A DNA stretch of 38,871 nt from an uncultured Halomonas sp. (GTDB lineage: Bacteria; Pseudomonadota; Gammaproteobacteria; Pseudomonadales; Halomonadaceae): NCBI RefSeq assembly GCF_946887195.1, contig NZ_CAMPKE010000027.1:1-38871 (forward strand), written 5' to 3'. The stretch's first letter is position 1, and every line of letters starts with the position of its first letter. Both the position numbers and the translations under genes were made by a program. The notes under the pieces are model-generated. The model searched no databases. It saw only the letters and a list, made by a program, of their open reading frames with translations, and had not been told where the DNA came from. This document shows, piece after piece, positions 36,679 to 38,871 of the stretch.

Positions 36679-36706
36679 TTGGTTGAAGCTATGTCGGACA
36701 TAAACT
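36679..36706 (+). promoter_or_regulatory. Candidate promoter of the GntR gene
   Basis: TTGGTT (36679-36684) and TAAACT (36701-36706) are 16 bp apart, 48 bp before the start codon. The operator-like dyad at 36690-36702 fills the spacer, consistent with autorepression. Both boxes are imperfect. Confidence 0.4.
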
Positions 36707-36723
36707 ATTTGTGTGTCGTACAC
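36690..36723. promoter_or_regulatory. Pair of dyad sites, candidate GntR operators
   Basis: TATGTC-g-GACATA (36690-36702) is a perfect dyad with one central base. GTGT-cgt-ACAC (36713-36723) is a shorter second dyad. Their centres are 22 bp apart, two helical turns. They lie 30-60 bp before the GntR/FCD gene, where an autoregulatory operator is expected. Confidence 0.5.
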
Positions 36724-36753
36724 GAGCAGACCCAACCACGCGCAGGATCGACC

Positions 36754-37551
36754 ATGAGTCAAACCGCCGCCCCGGGGCGCGCACCGCGTCCGGACATCGC
36801 CGAGCATCTGGCTGAAGCCATCTTCAGCGGACGCTACGTGCCGGGCGATTTCGTACCCAAGGAGCTCGATCTCTGCGATCAGTTCGGGGTCAGCCGCAGC
36901 ACCGTGCGCAGTGCACTGCAGATATTGGTCGGTGCCGGGCTGCTGACGCGCATTTCAGGCCAGGGCACGCGGGTTCGCGAGTTGCCGGAGTGGCACCTGC
37001 TCGACCCGCAGGTCAGTGAGTGGATGGCGCGATTCGCCCAGCCCAACCCGCGCATCCAGCGCGAAATCTTCGCCTTTCGCGTGGCGGTGGAGCCCTTCGT
37101 GGCGCGTCTGGCGGCCGAGAACGCGACGGCCGCGGACCTGCTCGAGATAGAAACCGCCTTCGAGGGAATGATCCGCGCGCTCGAGCACGATGATCTACGC
37201 TGGCAAGGGCGTACCCATGACGAATACGACGTCGCCTTTCACGAGGCGGTCTTCGCGGCATCGCACAACCTGGTCTGGGCACAGATCAGTCATGTGCTCA
37301 AGCCAGCCATTGCACTACTGGTCGAGAAATCCAACCACAGCGCCAATGAGCTCAACGACAGCATGGAACGCCATCGCCGGGTGATGGAGGCGATTCGCCT
37401 GCGTCAGCCGGAACAGGCCGCCGCGGCGGCTCTGGCGGTGCTGGAACGCACCGGACGGGATCTGGGCCTGGATGGTCTGACCCGCGCTCTTCCCACCCTC
37501 GAGGTGGCACAAGACACTCAACAACAAACGCTTAAGGAACCTGACTCATGA
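36754..37551 (+). CDS. GntR-family (FadR/FCD type) transcription regulator
   Basis: A 265-aa regulator. The winged helix at about 18-78 contains CDQFGVSRSTVRSALQILVG and the wing RISGQGTRV. An all-helical FCD effector domain fills about 95-245, with metal-ligand-like residues in the region HDEYDVAFHEAVF and HRRVMEAI. It is likely to sense a sugar acid or other carboxylate and control the TRAP genes that follow; the ATGA overlap with the binding-protein gene supports this. AGGA lies 6 bp before the ATG at 36754. The frame is open upstream to 36568 but crosses the glyA terminator, so that reading is rejected. Confidence 0.9.
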   Translation: MSQTAAPGRAPRPDIAEHLAEAIFSGRYVPGDFVPKELDLCDQFGVSRSTVRSALQILVGAGLLTRISGQGTRVRELPEWHLLDPQVSEWMARFAQPNPRIQREIFAFRVAVEPFVARLAAENATAADLLEIETAFEGMIRALEHDDLRWQGRTHDEYDVAFHEAVFAASHNLVWAQISHVLKPAIALLVEKSNHSANELNDSMERHRRVMEAIRLRQPEQAAAAALAVLERTGRDLGLDGLTRALPTLEVAQDTQQQTLKEPDS

Positions 37552-38567
37552 TGTCACGCATGCCACTCAAGACTCTTACCGTTGCCGTGCTCGGTGCACT
37601 GGCGTTCAATGCACAGGCCGCCGAATACGAGTGGACCTTCCAGACCTCGGAAACCTCGGGCGAGCCGCAGTACGAAATCAAGAAGGAGTGGGCCGAGAAC
37701 GTCAGCACGATGTCCGGCGGGCGAATCGAGATCGAAATTCTGCCGGTCAACGCCGTGGTCGGTCCCACCGAGACCCTGCAGGCGGTCAGTAGCGGTATCA
37801 TTCAGGGCCATCTCACCGATCCCAGCTACTTCTCGGGCCAGAATCCCGCCTTCGGCATGATGGGTAACCTGGTCGGCGCGTGGGGCGATCCGGTCGAGTT
37901 CCTCGACTACATGAACTACGCCGGCGGCGAGGAAATCTACAATGAGTTGGTCGAGCCCTATGGCGCTCACCTGATCGGTGCCGCCGCCACCGGCCTCGAA
38001 TCGCTTGTATCGTCCAGGCCGATTCGCAGCGTGGAAGACATGCAGGGCCTCAAGTTACGGGCACCGCAAGGCATGGTCTACAACATCTTCGAGAAAGCCG
38101 GCGCGACCCCGGTCAATCTGCCGAGTTCCGAGGTTTACACCGCGCTCGAGAAAGGCGTGATCGACGCCGCCGATAACACCGTGTTCGCCACCAATTACCA
38201 GCAGGGGATGTTCAAGTTCGCGCCGTATCCCAGTTATCCGGGTTTCCACTCGCTGCCGATGGTGGCGGTATCGCTCAACAAGGAGATCTGGGATGGCCTG
38301 CCGGAGGATCTCAAGGCAATTCTCGAGACGTCCGTCGACGCCATGGCCTACGAAATGGTCGCCAAGCTCAAGGCGCGCGATCTCGCCGCGGTGAAGGAAG
38401 TGCGTGACAACCCCGATATCGAAATCATCGATATGCCCGCCGAGGAGCGTGCCAAGTTCCGTAATATCGCCAAGGAAGAGTGGGCCGTGTGGGCGAAGAA
38501 GAACGATATCACCCAGAAGTTCTACGACTCGGTGGTGACCTACCTGCAAGACCATAACCTGATGTAA
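37548..38567 (+). CDS. dctP: TRAP transporter substrate-binding protein (DctP family)
   Basis: Periplasmic binding protein of 339 aa. A signal peptide ends after NAQA (about 24). The DctP core is visible as SGGRIEIEILPVNAVVG, RSVEDMQGLKLRAPQG (with the conserved substrate-binding Arg) and LEKGVIDAADNTVF. It overlaps the GntR gene by 4 bp. AAGGAA lies upstream. The ligand is an organic acid by family rule; the exact one cannot be read. The small permease gene follows after a hairpin. Confidence 0.92.
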   Translation: MMSRMPLKTLTVAVLGALAFNAQAAEYEWTFQTSETSGEPQYEIKKEWAENVSTMSGGRIEIEILPVNAVVGPTETLQAVSSGIIQGHLTDPSYFSGQNPAFGMMGNLVGAWGDPVEFLDYMNYAGGEEIYNELVEPYGAHLIGAAATGLESLVSSRPIRSVEDMQGLKLRAPQGMVYNIFEKAGATPVNLPSSEVYTALEKGVIDAADNTVFATNYQQGMFKFAPYPSYPGFHSLPMVAVSLNKEIWDGLPEDLKAILETSVDAMAYEMVAKLKARDLAAVKEVRDNPDIEIIDMPAEERAKFRNIAKEEWAVWAKKNDITQKFYDSVVTYLQDHNLM

Positions 38568-38590
38568 GCCGCTGGTTGACAGCAAGCGCA

Positions 38591-38622
38591 GACCGAGGGC
38601 CGGTATCAGCCGGCCCTCGGTC
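38591..38622 (+). terminator. Strong hairpin between dctP and the small TRAP permease gene
   Basis: GACCGAGGGCCGG and CCGGCCCTCGGTC form a perfect 13-bp stem with a TATCAG loop, 23 bp after the binding-protein stop. No T-run follows. It probably lets part of the transcription pass while protecting the dctP message, giving excess binding protein. Confidence 0.65.
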
Positions 38623-38692
38623 ATGCCGATTTTGAATGACCCGTGGAAGTCACCGTGCGTCGGGGCTTCTTGCGTTCGATAGAGGAAAGGTC

Positions 38693-38871
38693 ATGTCTCG
38701 ACAACCCCATGACAGGGACGATCACGTCGCACCGGGCGACGACGACCTCGTCGCCGCCACGGCCGGTGAACCGCCCGAGGAGGCCCCGGAGCCGGCGCGC
38801 AACGCCTTCGACGCCGTGGTGGTGCGCGGCGGACGCATCGCCGCCTGGCTGGTGTTCATCGCCATGGCGAT
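38693..38871 (+). CDS. Probable TRAP small permease (DctQ), 5' part only
   Basis: The reading frame opens with ATG at 38693, preceded by a strong AGAGGAAAGG, and runs off the window edge after 59 codons. The first about 45 residues are hydrophilic and acidic (DDDLVAATAGEPPEEAPEPA); then RGGRIAAWLVFIAMA starts a membrane segment. The position after dctP and the first membrane segment fit DctQ, but a long soluble N-terminus is unusual, and the rest cannot be seen. The family call is inferred mainly from context. Confidence 0.65.
   Translation, partial: MSRQPHDRDDHVAPGDDDLVAATAGEPPEEAPEPARNAFDAVVVRGGRIAAWLVFIAMA

Noticed and set aside
36568..36753. Upstream extension of the GntR regulator
   Set aside because: It runs through the glyA terminator and the candidate operators; the ATG at 36754 begins the family domain.

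Overview
The window looks like chromosomal DNA of a high-GC gammaproteobacterium, most probably of the Halomonadaceae (Halomonas or a close relative). The evidence is the gene order ftsB-ispD-ispF-truD-surE-pcm-nlpD-rpoS, the rather acidic proteins, a PA3496-like small protein, a TRAP transporter under a GntR regulator and a short LOV protein like those of Pseudomonas. This is a judgement from gene content and codon use, not from a search. I see no insertion sequence, prophage, tRNA, rRNA or CRISPR array.

Region 1 (about 1-9320) is the accessory centrepiece: a PQQ-dependent alcohol oxidation island. A leftward operon encodes a XoxF-type quinoprotein dehydrogenase with the lanthanide-associated second Asp (WDYDG), a XoxG-like cytochrome c and a XoxJ-like periplasmic protein. 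These are followed by an unrecognised 210-residue exported protein and four genes matching the Pseudomonas putida PedA1A2BC ABC system, which is linked to rare-earth-dependent growth. Most joints are tight, several with 4-bp start/stop overlaps. Diverging from xoxF is a lone pqqA (23 codons, missed by ordinary ORF calling) with its own terminator, then a glutathione-dependent formaldehyde-activating enzyme gene. Together they suggest periplasmic oxidation of methanol or another alcohol, electron transfer to a cytochrome, metal or ligand handling by the ABC system, and cytoplasmic formaldehyde removal. pqqB-E are not in the window.

Region 2 (9608-13271) holds an MFS transporter, a prolyl-hydroxylase-like 2OG oxygenase, two divergent Nudix hydrolases and a small NIF3/YqfO-like domain protein.

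Region 3 (13415-20625) is the conserved core block ftsB-ispD-ispF-truD-surE-pcm-popT(DUF368)-nlpD-rpoS, mostly overlapping or closely packed. It links division, isoprenoid precursors, tRNA pseudouridylation, stationary-phase repair, undecaprenyl phosphate recycling, amidase activation and the stationary-phase sigma factor.

Region 4 (20841-31185) contains tolC, alr, an LpxL-type acyltransferase, ettA, a PA3496-like small protein, a short LOV photoreceptor, an MFS protein, a SelW-like protein, zntB and an EamA transporter. Region 5 (31228-36561) is tesA divergent from ybbA-ybbP, then glyA. Region 6 (36754 to the end) is a GntR/FCD regulator, a TRAP binding protein and the start of the small TRAP permease gene, cut by the window edge. 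A pair of dyad sites lies in front of the regulator.
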